Below, in pieces: positions 55,335-64,000 of a DNA stretch of 64,000 nt. The notes under the pieces were generated by a model, which saw only the letters and a list, made by a program, of their open reading frames with translations, made no database searches and was not told the origin of the DNA. The translations under genes and the position numbers were made by a program. Origin of the DNA: Rhodoferax bucti. GTDB lineage: Bacteria > Pseudomonadota > Gammaproteobacteria > Burkholderiales > Burkholderiaceae_C. Positions within the stretch are counted from its first letter, which is position 1. Every line of letters begins with the position of its first letter. The DNA lies in the NCBI RefSeq assembly GCF_005876985.1, contig NZ_VAHD01000001.1:248001-312000 (forward strand), in the 5' to 3' direction.

Positions 55335-55778
55335 TTACTGGACGCGAATCCAGGTCTGCGTGCGACCGAACAAGGGCGCGCCAACGTAGCCGCGCACTTC
55401 GAGCTTTTTGCCACCTTCGATCGGGGTGAGCTGCACTTTGTAGACCTTGCCGGTGGAGGGTTCGACGATGGTGCCGCCGTCCCACAGGTTGTCGCGGGTG
55501 TCGGACTTTTTGAGGCCGCGCATCAGTTCCAGACCGGCGATGGGCTGGTCTTTGCGGTCGTCCTTGCACTCCACACACTTGTCATCCGGCTTGGACTTGG
55601 GGTCCAGCACTTTTTCGATCTTTCCGCTCACCACACCCGCGGTCTCCACGATGCGGATTTCGGACTTGGCGCTGCCGTCCTTGTCGTCGATGGTTTTCCA
55701 CAAGCCCACAGGGTTCATTTGAGCCATGGCTGCCGAGGTGCAGCAGGCCAATGCGATTGCCAGAGTCGTACGCAACAT
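55335..55778 (-). CDS. DUF2147 secreted protein
   Basis: 147 residues. Signal peptide ending near AAMA-QM, then the DUF2147 pattern NPVGLWKTIDDKDGSAKSEIRI and DNLWDGGTIVEPSTGKVY with a CxxC (CVEC) insertion. Periplasmic, function unknown. Sits between the dehydrogenase and the FadN-like gene in an otherwise cytoplasmic lipid-oxidation operon, a pairing seen in related bacteria. Confidence 0.88.
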   Translation of the reverse strand: MLRTTLAIALACCTSAAMAQMNPVGLWKTIDDKDGSAKSEIRIVETAGVVSGKIEKVLDPKSKPDDKCVECKDDRKDQPIAGLELMRGLKKSDTRDNLWDGGTIVEPSTGKVYKVQLTPIEGGKKLEVRGYVGAPLFGRTQTWIRVQ

Positions 55779-55833
55779 GGTTGTCTCCTTGAGTGCGATG
55801 ATGAAAGGGTCGAAACAGACTAACGCGGAATCG

Positions 55834-57630
55834 TTACGCCAATGCGGCGTCGGTGTCCATCAACACCTTGGAGCCGGTACGGGCCGTGCGCATCAGGGTC
55901 GCGGTCTCGGGGAAGAGCTTGGCGAAGTAGAAGCGTGCGGTTTGCAGCTTGGCGGTGTAGAAGGGATCGGTGTTGCCGGCCGCAATTTCACGCAAGGCCA
56001 CCTGGGCCATGCGGGCGAAGAAGTAGCCGAACACCAGGTGGCCGGCGACGCGCAGGTAGTCCACCGCAGCAGCGCCCACCTCATCCGGGTTCTGGAAGCC
56101 CTTGAAGCCGATTTCGGTGGTGAACTTGGTCATCTGGTCGCCCAGAATCGCTACCGGGGTGATGAACTCGGACATCTTCTCGTTCACGCCCTCTTCTTCC
56201 ACCAGCTTGCCGATGAGCTTGCCGAATTTCTTGAGCGTGGCGCCGTTGTTGCCCAGCACCTTGCGGCCCAGCAAGTCCAGCGACTGGATGGTGTTGGTGC
56301 CTTCGTAGATCATGTTGATGCGGTTGTCGCGCACAAACTGCTCCATGCCCCATTCCTTGATGAAGCCGTGACCGCCGAAGACCTGCATGCAGGCATTGGT
56401 GGCGATGTGGCCGTTGTCGGTCAGGAAAGCCTTGGCAATCGGGGTCAGCAAGGCGAGCATTTCGCCTGCGTCTTTGCGCACCTTTTCATCGGGGTGGTTG
56501 TGTTCTTTTTCCAGCAGCATGGAGCAGTAGACCTGCAGCGCACGGCCGCCATCGGCGTAGGCGCGTGCGGTCATCAGCATCTTGCGCACATCGGGGTGCA
56601 CGATGATGGGGTCAGCGGCCTTGTCCTTGGCTTTGGTGCCGGAGAGGCTGCGCATCTGGATGCGGTCTTTGGCGTAAGCCAGTGCGTTCTGGAAAGCGAC
56701 TTCGGTCAGGCCCAAAGACTGGTTGCCCACGCCCAGACGTGCGGCGTTCATCATCACGAACATGCCTTGCATGCCCTTGTGGGGTTGGCCGACCATGGTG
56801 CCCACGGCGCCGTCCAACACCATCTGGCAAGTGGCGTTGCCGTGGATGCCCATCTTGTGCTCCAAACCACCGCAGTAAATGCCGTTGCGCTCACCGAGCG
56901 AACCATCCGCATTCACCAGGACCTTGGGCACAATGAACAGGCTGATGCCCTTGATGCCGGGAGGCGCATCGGGCAAGCGGGCCAACACCAGGTGAATGAT
57001 GTTGTCGGTCATGTCGTGTTCACCGGCGCTGATGAAAATCTTGTTGCCGGTGATCTTGTAGGTGCCGTCCGCCTGGGGTTCGGCCTTGGTGCGCATCAGG
57101 CCCAAGTCGGTACCGCAATGGGGTTCGGTCAGGCACATGGAGCCGGTCCACTCGCCGCTGGTCATCTTGGGCAGGTAGGTGGCCTTTTGCTCGGGCGTGC
57201 CGTGGGTTTCCAGCGCGGCGTAAGCGCCGTGGGTCAGGCCGGGGTACATGGTCCAGGCCTGGTTGGCGCTGTTAAGCATTTCGTAAAACATGCCGTTGAC
57301 CACATAGGGCAGGCCCTGACCGCCAAACTCGGGGTCGCAGGCCAGAGCGGCCCAACCACCGTCGATGTACTGGCGATAGGCTTCTTTGAAGCCCTTGGGG
57401 GTGGTGACCTGGTGGGTGGCTTGGTCGATGGTGCAGCCCTCTTCGTCGCCGCTGATGTTCAAGGGAAACGCCACTTCGGCCGCGAACTTGCCGCCCTCTT
57501 CCAGCACGGCGTTGATGGTGTCCACATCGATGTCAGCGTGCTTGGGAATTTGCTTCAAGTCATCCGCGACCTTGAGCACTTCGTGCATCACAAACTGCAT
57601 GTCGCGCAAGGGAGGGGTGTAAGTAGGCAT
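55834..57630 (-). CDS. Large acyl-CoA dehydrogenase (FadE-like, extended C-terminus)
   Basis: 598 residues. Central acyl-CoA dehydrogenase domain with MCLTEPHCGTDLGLMRTKAE and KIFISAGEHDM, the catalytic-Glu loop YEGTNTIQSLDLLGRK, and an additional roughly 120-residue C-terminal domain of the type found in enzymes for longer or bulky acyl-CoAs. First enzyme of beta-oxidation in this operon; starts 44 bases after the TetR gene. Confidence 0.93.
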   Translation of the reverse strand: MPTYTPPLRDMQFVMHEVLKVADDLKQIPKHADIDVDTINAVLEEGGKFAAEVAFPLNISGDEEGCTIDQATHQVTTPKGFKEAYRQYIDGGWAALACDPEFGGQGLPYVVNGMFYEMLNSANQAWTMYPGLTHGAYAALETHGTPEQKATYLPKMTSGEWTGSMCLTEPHCGTDLGLMRTKAEPQADGTYKITGNKIFISAGEHDMTDNIIHLVLARLPDAPPGIKGISLFIVPKVLVNADGSLGERNGIYCGGLEHKMGIHGNATCQMVLDGAVGTMVGQPHKGMQGMFVMMNAARLGVGNQSLGLTEVAFQNALAYAKDRIQMRSLSGTKAKDKAADPIIVHPDVRKMLMTARAYADGGRALQVYCSMLLEKEHNHPDEKVRKDAGEMLALLTPIAKAFLTDNGHIATNACMQVFGGHGFIKEWGMEQFVRDNRINMIYEGTNTIQSLDLLGRKVLGNNGATLKKFGKLIGKLVEEEGVNEKMSEFITPVAILGDQMTKFTTEIGFKGFQNPDEVGAAAVDYLRVAGHLVFGYFFARMAQVALREIAAGNTDPFYTAKLQTARFYFAKLFPETATLMRTARTGSKVLMDTDAALA

Positions 57631-57674
57631 GGGGAGTTCTCCTGAATAACGGGGGTGATAGTGGGGTAGAGGGC

Positions 57675-58349
57675 TTACACGGCCGCAGTGGCGTAGCGCG
57701 CAAGAATGTTGGCAAATCCCCGGTTGGCACGCTCGATGGAGCCGGGGTTTTGGAGGAATCGGGCTTCGTAGTGCAGAGCCAGAATGAGGCCGTGAATTTC
57801 AAACGCCATTTGCTGCTCGTCGGCATCCGGGCGTAAATGGCCGCATTGCTTGGCGAGCACCACTGCGCGGTACAGCGCACCCAGCCAGGTTTGCACCGAT
57901 GAAGCCAGTGCATCGCGCACCGGGCCGGGTCGGTCGTCAAACTCGACCGCGCCACTGATGAAGATGCAGCCGGACTGGATTTCCACCGCAACACGCTTCA
58001 TCCAGTTGCCAAACAGGGCCTCCACGCGCGGCAAGCCGCGGTCAGCGTGCAGCGCGGGGTAAAACACCTCTTGCTCGAAGCGATTGAAGTATTCGCGGAT
58101 GACGGAAATCTGCATCTCCTCCCGCGAGCCGAAGTGCGCAAACACACCGGACTTGCTCATCTGGGTGACTTCGGCCAGCGCGCCGATGCTCAAGCCTTCC
58201 AGACCGATTTGGGTGGCCAAGCCCAGAGCGGCCTCCACGATGGCCGCCTTGGTCTGCTGGCCTTTTTGCATGGCGCGACGGGCGGGCGCACGCTTGGTGC
58301 CGGACTCGGCAACTGCGCCTTCTACAGCGGTTTCAGCAACAGGAGACAT
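57675..58349 (-). CDS. TetR-family regulator of the beta-oxidation operon
   Basis: 224 residues with HTH domain IVEAALGLATQIGLEGLSIGALAEVTQMSKSGVFAHFGSREEMQ and a ligand-binding C-terminus (TetR_C_11-like). First gene of the operon TetR - dehydrogenase - DUF2147 - FadN-like - DUF4442 - thiolase, so it is the likely acyl-CoA-responsive repressor, comparable in role to FadP of betaproteobacteria; identity with FadP is not shown. An imperfect dyad lies just upstream. Confidence 0.92.
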   Translation of the reverse strand: MSPVAETAVEGAVAESGTKRAPARRAMQKGQQTKAAIVEAALGLATQIGLEGLSIGALAEVTQMSKSGVFAHFGSREEMQISVIREYFNRFEQEVFYPALHADRGLPRVEALFGNWMKRVAVEIQSGCIFISGAVEFDDRPGPVRDALASSVQTWLGALYRAVVLAKQCGHLRPDADEQQMAFEIHGLILALHYEARFLQNPGSIERANRGFANILARYATAAV

Positions 58350-58367
58350 AGACGAAATACCATCAAA

Positions 58368-58387
58368 AATAGAACGACCGTGCTATT
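58368..58387. promoter_or_regulatory. Operator-like dyad upstream of the beta-oxidation TetR
   Basis: AATAGAACGA CCGTGCTATT: the two arms match at 8 of 10 positions. Centred about 29 bases before the TetR start codon. No second copy was seen before the other genes of the operon, consistent with one promoter for all. Confidence 0.6.
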
Positions 58388-58411
58388 CTGCAGCATTTCG
58401 TGGGACCGTGT

Positions 58412-58442
58412 GAAGTCCAAACCCCCTCTAGAGGCCGACTTC
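58412..58442 (-). terminator. Hairpin after slmA
   Basis: GAAGTC and GACTTC enclose a CCTCTAGAGG palindrome, 17 bases beyond the slmA stop. No T-run; may stabilise the transcript end. Confidence 0.35.
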
Positions 58443-58458
58443 TAAGGAAAACTAGGGT

Positions 58459-59127
58459 TTACCCGAGGATGAGCGCGAGGGCGCCATCCAAATGCTCGGA
58501 GGGCAAGCGCTTGAAACCGGAGCGTGCAAAACGCTGCAAGCGGCCGGCCACAAAGGCCACCACGGCAGCGGCCTGCACCTGCACGTCCGGCGCGCCCTCG
58601 GTGGCAGGGGCCAACAGCGCGGCATCGCGCAAGCACTGCTTGAGGGTGGCTTCCACCTTGTCAAACAAGGCATTCATGCGCTGCTGCAGGCGCTCGTTTT
58701 CCAGCACCAGTGCGTCGCCCACCATCACCCGGGCCATGCCGGGGTTCTTCTCGGCGAACTGCACCAGCATGCCGGCAATGCGCCGTGCCTGGCGGGCGCC
58801 GGTGGCCGGGCCGGCGTCGGCGGCCTCTTTCTCGATGATCTGGTTGATCAGCGAAAACACGGTTTGCTCGATGAAGTCGATGAGCCCCTCAAACATCTGG
58901 GCCTTGCTGGCGAAGTGGCGGTACAACGCCGCCTCGCTCACCTCCAGACGCGCGGCCAGTGCTGCGGTGGTGATGCGCTCGCCCCCGGGCTGCTCCAGCA
59001 TGGTGGCCAGCATCTGCAGGATCTGCACCCGGCGTTCACCCGGCTTGGGCCGCTTGCGCACTGGCGCCTCTGCCGTGGCGGTAGCGGAGGTGTTGGCGTC
59101 AGTATCGGCAGCTGGAGAGTCAGACAT
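58459..59127 (-). CDS. slmA: SlmA, nucleoid occlusion factor
   Basis: TetR-fold protein of 222 residues that blocks FtsZ assembly over the nucleoid when bound to chromosomal sites. After an acidic/Ala-Thr-rich start (30 residues) comes RRVQILQMLATMLEQPGGERITTAALAARLEVSEAALYRHFASKAQMFEGLIDFIEQTVF, which is distinctive for SlmA; the dimerisation domain follows. Neighbouring argB supports this, as slmA is often near it in betaproteobacteria. ATG at 59127 chosen. Confidence 0.9.
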   Translation of the reverse strand: MSDSPAADTDANTSATATAEAPVRKRPKPGERRVQILQMLATMLEQPGGERITTAALAARLEVSEAALYRHFASKAQMFEGLIDFIEQTVFSLINQIIEKEAADAGPATGARQARRIAGMLVQFAEKNPGMARVMVGDALVLENERLQQRMNALFDKVEATLKQCLRDAALLAPATEGAPDVQVQAAAVVAFVAGRLQRFARSGFKRLPSEHLDGALALILG

Positions 59128-59193
59128 GGCGTTCTCAGCAGTGAGGTTGAAAGTTAGTGGCCACTCAAATTTTCGCACACAGCCGTTGGGGGC

Positions 59194-60615
59194 TTACGAG
59201 ACCGGGCCAGGTGGAAACTTGAGCCCGACACACAGGCCGCGCCCGTTGCTTCCGGGCTTGAGCTCCAACTGCGTGTGGTGGATATGGGCGATCTCGTTGG
59301 CAATGGCCAGCCCCAGGCCATTGCCTTCTACTGCCGTGCCAGGCACGCGGTAAAAGCGCTCCAGCACCCGGTGCTGCTCTGGCTCGGGCACACCGGGGCC
59401 ATCATCCTCCACCTCCAAAAACGCATGCCGGCCCTGCCCGCAGCGGATGGTGACATGGCCGCCCGCCGGGGTGTATTTGATGGCGTTGTCCACCAGGTTG
59501 ACCAACAGCTCGCGCAGCAGCCACTCCTGCCCGCTGATGTGTACTGGGCAGGCGTCCAGCCCCAGGTCAATCTGCTTGTCCATCGCCGCATCCAGCTGCG
59601 ACTCCAGCACCGCCTCACAAAGTTGCTGTAAATCGATGCGCTGCAGCGGCTGCACATTGGCGCTGCGCGCATCTGCCCGCGAGAGGGCCAACAACTGGTT
59701 GGCCAGCTGCGAGGTGCGGCGCGCCGCTTGCCGCAGGCGCAACACCTGATCCGCTCCTAAAGTAATAGCTGCTGGCGCATGATTTACGGGCGCTAGCGTG
59801 CTTTTTTTATCTGAAACCTGGGCATCAACCACCTGCGCCCACGCCTCCACCTGCGCCTGCAAACCTGCCAAAGGCGTGCGCAGCTGGTGGGCCGCATCCG
59901 CCACGAAGCGGGCCTGGCTCTCGGCTTGCGCGTTCACCATGCCAAACAGGCGGTTGAGCGACAGCACCAAGGGCCGTACCTCGTCCGGCGAGGCATCCGG
60001 GTCCAACGCAGACAGATCGCGCGGCGAGCGCCGCTCCACCGCGTCCCGCAACTCCAGCAAGGGGCGCAAACCGGTTTGCACCGCCCACTTCACCGCAAAA
60101 AAACCTGCCAGCGCCAGCAGCAGATTGGGCAACAACACGCTGAGCAGCAAACGCCGCAACCACTGCTGCCGGTAGTCGGACCCGTCCGCCAAACGGAGCA
60201 CCAGCTCCCCGGCCACGGTGTGCACCCGCTGGGCGACGATGCGGTAGGTGACGCCGCCGAACTCCTCGCTGCTGAACACCGGGTCCTGGGTGGTAGGCAG
60301 CGGGCCGGTGAGCCACTCCGCCCCCATGCGCAGGGTGTCATCCATGTTGGCGATGGAAAACGCCGACAAGCCCGCGCGACCGCTTAAAAACTCTTCGACC
60401 GGGGGGGCCGTCAACAGCACCAGTGGCGCAGTGGGCGTAGCGCCTCGGGCCACCACCGAATCCGCCAACAAGGGCACGAGGCCGAGCAGTTGGCGGTCTT
60501 GCTGCAGCGCAGCGCTGTCGGCCGAACGGTAGTCAAACCAGGCATTGAGCATGGCCAGCAACACCAAGGGGAGTAGCAACAGCAGCAATAGGCGCCGCTG
60601 CAGTCCGGTGAACAT
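59194..60615 (-). CDS. Sensor histidine kinase with repeat inserted in the DHp domain
   Basis: 473 residues. Two membrane helices (about 5-27 and 154-177) enclose a sensor domain; then HAMP-like segment, H-box with His243 (FVADAAHQLRTPLAG), and the ATPase domain with N-box NLVDNAIKYTP, DDGPGVP and GNGLGLAIA. It resembles QseC/TctE kinases. Residues 270-288 (KKSTLAPVNHAPAAITLGA) come from dispersed-repeat copy J and lie in the loop between the two DHp helices. Paired with the response regulator 16 bases upstream. Confidence 0.92.
   Translation of the reverse strand: MFTGLQRRLLLLLLLPLVLLAMLNAWFDYRSADSAALQQDRQLLGLVPLLADSVVARGATPTAPLVLLTAPPVEEFLSGRAGLSAFSIANMDDTLRMGAEWLTGPLPTTQDPVFSSEEFGGVTYRIVAQRVHTVAGELVLRLADGSDYRQQWLRRLLLSVLLPNLLLALAGFFAVKWAVQTGLRPLLELRDAVERRSPRDLSALDPDASPDEVRPLVLSLNRLFGMVNAQAESQARFVADAAHQLRTPLAGLQAQVEAWAQVVDAQVSDKKSTLAPVNHAPAAITLGADQVLRLRQAARRTSQLANQLLALSRADARSANVQPLQRIDLQQLCEAVLESQLDAAMDKQIDLGLDACPVHISGQEWLLRELLVNLVDNAIKYTPAGGHVTIRCGQGRHAFLEVEDDGPGVPEPEQHRVLERFYRVPGTAVEGNGLGLAIANEIAHIHHTQLELKPGSNGRGLCVGLKFPPGPVS
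59753..59806 (+). repeat. Dispersed 54-bp element, copy J (inside histidine kinase)
   Basis: GCTCCTAAAGTAATAGC, then TGCTGGCGCA, ten variable bases, GCGCTAGCGTGCTTTTT. Antisense to the kinase gene, same register as copies C, F and I. GCTGGCGC/GCGCTAGC can form eight pairs with one wobble. Confidence 0.85.
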
Positions 60616-60631
60616 GCCGGAACCCACCGCC

Positions 60632-61318
60632 CTAACCCGCGACCAGTTCCAGGCGGTAACCGAAGCCCCGGATGGAGCGCAGCGCAATGCCGTGCGGCTC
60701 CAGCTTGCTGCGCAGGCGGGAGATGTAGACCTCGACCGCGTTGGGCGTGATTTCCTTGTCCCAGCCGGTGAGGGCCTGGAGCAATTTGTCTTTGTTGGCG
60801 GGCTTGGGGGCTTGGAGCAGCAGGTATTCCATCACCGTCCACTCCCGGGGTCCCAACTCCAAAGGATGGGCGACCTGCCCCGCGCCACGGATGCAGGCAA
60901 TGCGCTGCGCGGTATCCAGCTCCAGCGCCCCGAAACTGAGCACCGACGAGGTCGCTGCCTGCGAGCGCCGCAACAGGGCGCGCAGACGGGCCAACAACTC
61001 CGGCAGCTCAAAGGGTTTGACCATATAGTCGTCCGCGCCCATGTCCAGGCCCTGCACCCGGTCCTGCAAGGCATCGCGCGCGGTAAGGATGAGCACCGGC
61101 ATGGTCTGCCCTTCTTTGCGCAGCGCCTGGGTCAGCGCCAGGCCGTTCATGTGGGGTAAACCGATGTCGATGACGGCAATATCGAAGGACTCGGTCTGGG
61201 TCACATCCAGCGCCCGCTCAGCGCTGCCGACCCAGTCCACCGCGTAACCGGCATCTGTCAGCCCGAGTTTGATACCGCTGGCGACCAGCACATCATCTTC
61301 CACCAGCAGGAGTCGCAT
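60632..61318 (-). CDS. OmpR-family response regulator
   Basis: 228 residues. Receiver domain with acidic pocket (EDD) and phospho-acceptor Asp51 (AVIDIGLP), conserved Thr and Lys (TARDA, MVKPFE), and an OmpR winged-helix effector (GPREWTVMEYLLLQAPKPANKDKLLQALTGWDKEITPNAVEVYISRLRSKLEPHG). Works with the downstream kinase; its stop precedes the kinase ATG by 16 bases. Targets unknown; QseB/TctD/PmrA-like by sequence. Confidence 0.93.
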   Translation of the reverse strand: MRLLLVEDDVLVASGIKLGLTDAGYAVDWVGSAERALDVTQTESFDIAVIDIGLPHMNGLALTQALRKEGQTMPVLILTARDALQDRVQGLDMGADDYMVKPFELPELLARLRALLRRSQAATSSVLSFGALELDTAQRIACIRGAGQVAHPLELGPREWTVMEYLLLQAPKPANKDKLLQALTGWDKEITPNAVEVYISRLRSKLEPHGIALRSIRGFGYRLELVAG

Positions 61319-61320
61319 GA

Positions 61321-61374
61321 AATCCCTCGTTAGCGCTTGATTTGTATGCGCAAGCAGCTATCAAATCAATAGCA
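61321..61374 (-). repeat. Dispersed 54-bp element, copy K (intergenic)
   Basis: Minus-strand GCTATTGATTTGATAGC, then TGCTTGCGCA, ten variable bases, GCGCTAACGAGGGATTT. Fills the gap between the response regulator and argB. Left 17-mer is 16/17 identical to the reverse complement of copy I; pair 22/36 is T-A. Confidence 0.88.
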
Positions 61375-61378
61375 GATA

Positions 61379-63233
<1,855 letters not shown>

Positions 63234-63274
63234 AGTATTTCCCAGCTTACTAACGGAGTCAGCTTAACGGCGAC

Positions 63275-64000
63275 TCAATACCTGTTTCCGAGCACCAGGC
63301 GATCTGCCTCGGCTTCTTGTTCCATGTGGACCCAGTCCACGATCTCATCGCTTGGGGTGTAACCGGAAACCAGTTGCACGATCAAGGCGCGAATGACGCC
63401 CACATCGTTCACGCTCAGCGCCAATTCCAGCGTGCGCAACTTGGACTCCAAATCTGCCCAGGCCATGAAGTCCTCGTGGGCTTTCATGATGCGGGGGTGC
63501 GAGGTCGGCTTGGGGTTGTCGCCAATCAGCAGTTCTTCGTAAAGCTTTTCACCGGGGCGCAGGCCGGTGATTTCGATCTCGATGTCGCCATTCGGGTGCT
63601 GCTCGTCCCGCACAGTCAGGCCGGACAACTCGACCATGCGCCGGGCCAAGTTGATGATCTTGACCGACTCGCCCATGTCCAGCACAAACACCTCTCCGCC
63701 TTTGGCCATGGCCCCGGCCTGGATCACCAACTGTGCCGCTTCGGGGATGGTCATGAAGTAACGGGTGATCTCTGGGTGGGTCAAGGTGATGGGCCCACCG
63801 TCCCGAATTTGCTGGCGGAACTTGGGCACCACCGAGCCCGATGACCCCAACACGTTGCCAAAACGCACCATGCTGAACTTGGTGCCCGGTTGGGCCGCGG
63901 CCAATGCCTGCAGGGCCATTTCCGCCAGGCGCTTGCTGGCCCCCATGATGTTGGTTGGGCGCACGGCCTTGTCGGTGCTGATGAGCACAAAGTCGGCCAC
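63275..64000 (-). CDS. Polysaccharide biosynthesis dehydratase/epimerase, C-terminal part (cut by right edge)
   Basis: The last 241 residues are present; the gene's 5' end lies outside. Seen are [24 protein letters not shown] (the SDR active-site YxxxK-equivalent region), [14 protein letters not shown], and [12 protein letters not shown], which mark the large CapD/WbpM/FlaA1 group of nucleotide-sugar 4,6-dehydratases. WbpM-type proteins carry an N-terminal membrane part that would be beyond the edge. The wzz-like gene downstream makes this an O-antigen or capsule locus. Confidence 0.9.
   Translation of the reverse strand: MADFVLISTDKAVRPTNIMGASKRLAEMALQALAAAQPGTKFSMVRFGNVLGSSGSVVPKFRQQIRDGGPITLTHPEITRYFMTIPEAAQLVIQAGAMAKGGEVFVLDMGESVKIINLARRMVELSGLTVRDEQHPNGDIEIEITGLRPGEKLYEELLIGDNPKPTSHPRIMKAHEDFMAWADLESKLRTLELALSVNDVGVIRALIVQLVSGYTPSDEIVDWVHMEQEAEADRLVLGNRY

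Noticed and set aside
52800-55823. A very long open frame (over 1,000 codons) on the plus strand opposite the FadN-like gene.
   Set aside because: It is rich in His, Gln, Gly and Val, has no motif, and mirrors the third-codon-position GC bias of the well-supported minus-strand gene; such antisense frames are common at this GC content.

Overview
The window is about 62% GC, and its gene order and protein sequences point to a betaproteobacterium of the Burkholderiales, most probably family Comamonadaceae (Rhodoferax, Curvibacter or Polaromonas type). Supporting features are the mraZ-to-murG division/cell-wall cluster, the hslVU - STAS protein - dksA - COG0523 block, the single-cysteine DksA, and large acyl-CoA gene clusters. 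No insertion sequence, phage or CRISPR array is visible. Coding density is very high, and no stretch above 300 bases lacks a gene.

Layout. 1-11,300 (minus): division and cell-wall operon mraZ-rsmH-ftsL-ftsI-murE-murF-mraY-murD-ftsW-murG, mostly with ATGA overlaps; murG runs off the left edge. A candidate promoter with four 10-bp-spaced AGTG boxes (MraZ operator) precedes mraZ. 11,400-18,700 (minus): hslVU, a STAS-domain protein, dksA, a His-rich COG0523 GTPase and an RlmI-like methyltransferase. 18,700-24,500: tRNA-Gly, xerC, a DUF484 gene, dapF, then on plus a metallo-beta-lactamase hydrolase and an S4 pseudouridine-synthase homologue, a CBS protein, and the RNase P RNA. 24,500-37,100: cysK, a COG2509 flavoprotein, membrane proteins, htpX, pyrC, an amino-acid binding protein with a LysR regulator, a hemerythrin-domain protein, an ATM1-type ABC exporter and a hot-dog thioesterase. 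37,300-44,000 (plus): livHMGF, an acyl-CoA ligase and a periplasmic binding protein, which look like one uptake-and-activation operon for a carboxylic acid. 44,900-58,400 (minus): two TetR-controlled acyl-CoA degradation clusters (dehydrogenases, enoyl reductase-like SDR, hydratase, thioesterases, thiolase, FadB-like fusion). 58,450-64,000 (minus): slmA, a two-component system, argB, a Wzz-like chain-length protein and a nucleotide-sugar dehydratase/epimerase cut by the right edge.

The most unusual thing here is a dispersed 54-bp repeat found 11 times. Every copy keeps identical internal spacing (17 + 20 + 17 nt, which is 18 codons). Three copies are intergenic and eight lie inside genes, always in frame: murD, rlmI-like, dapF, two metallo-beta-lactamase-fold genes, the COG2509 flavoprotein, a DUF3025 gene and a histidine kinase. 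A second stem-loop shows compensatory base changes between copies. The first stem-loop occurs in both orientations inside fixed flanks. In one gene the repeat supplies most of the signal peptide. It behaves like an in-frame-tolerated palindromic element, in the general manner of Rickettsia palindromic elements, but unrelated to them in sequence as far as I can judge.
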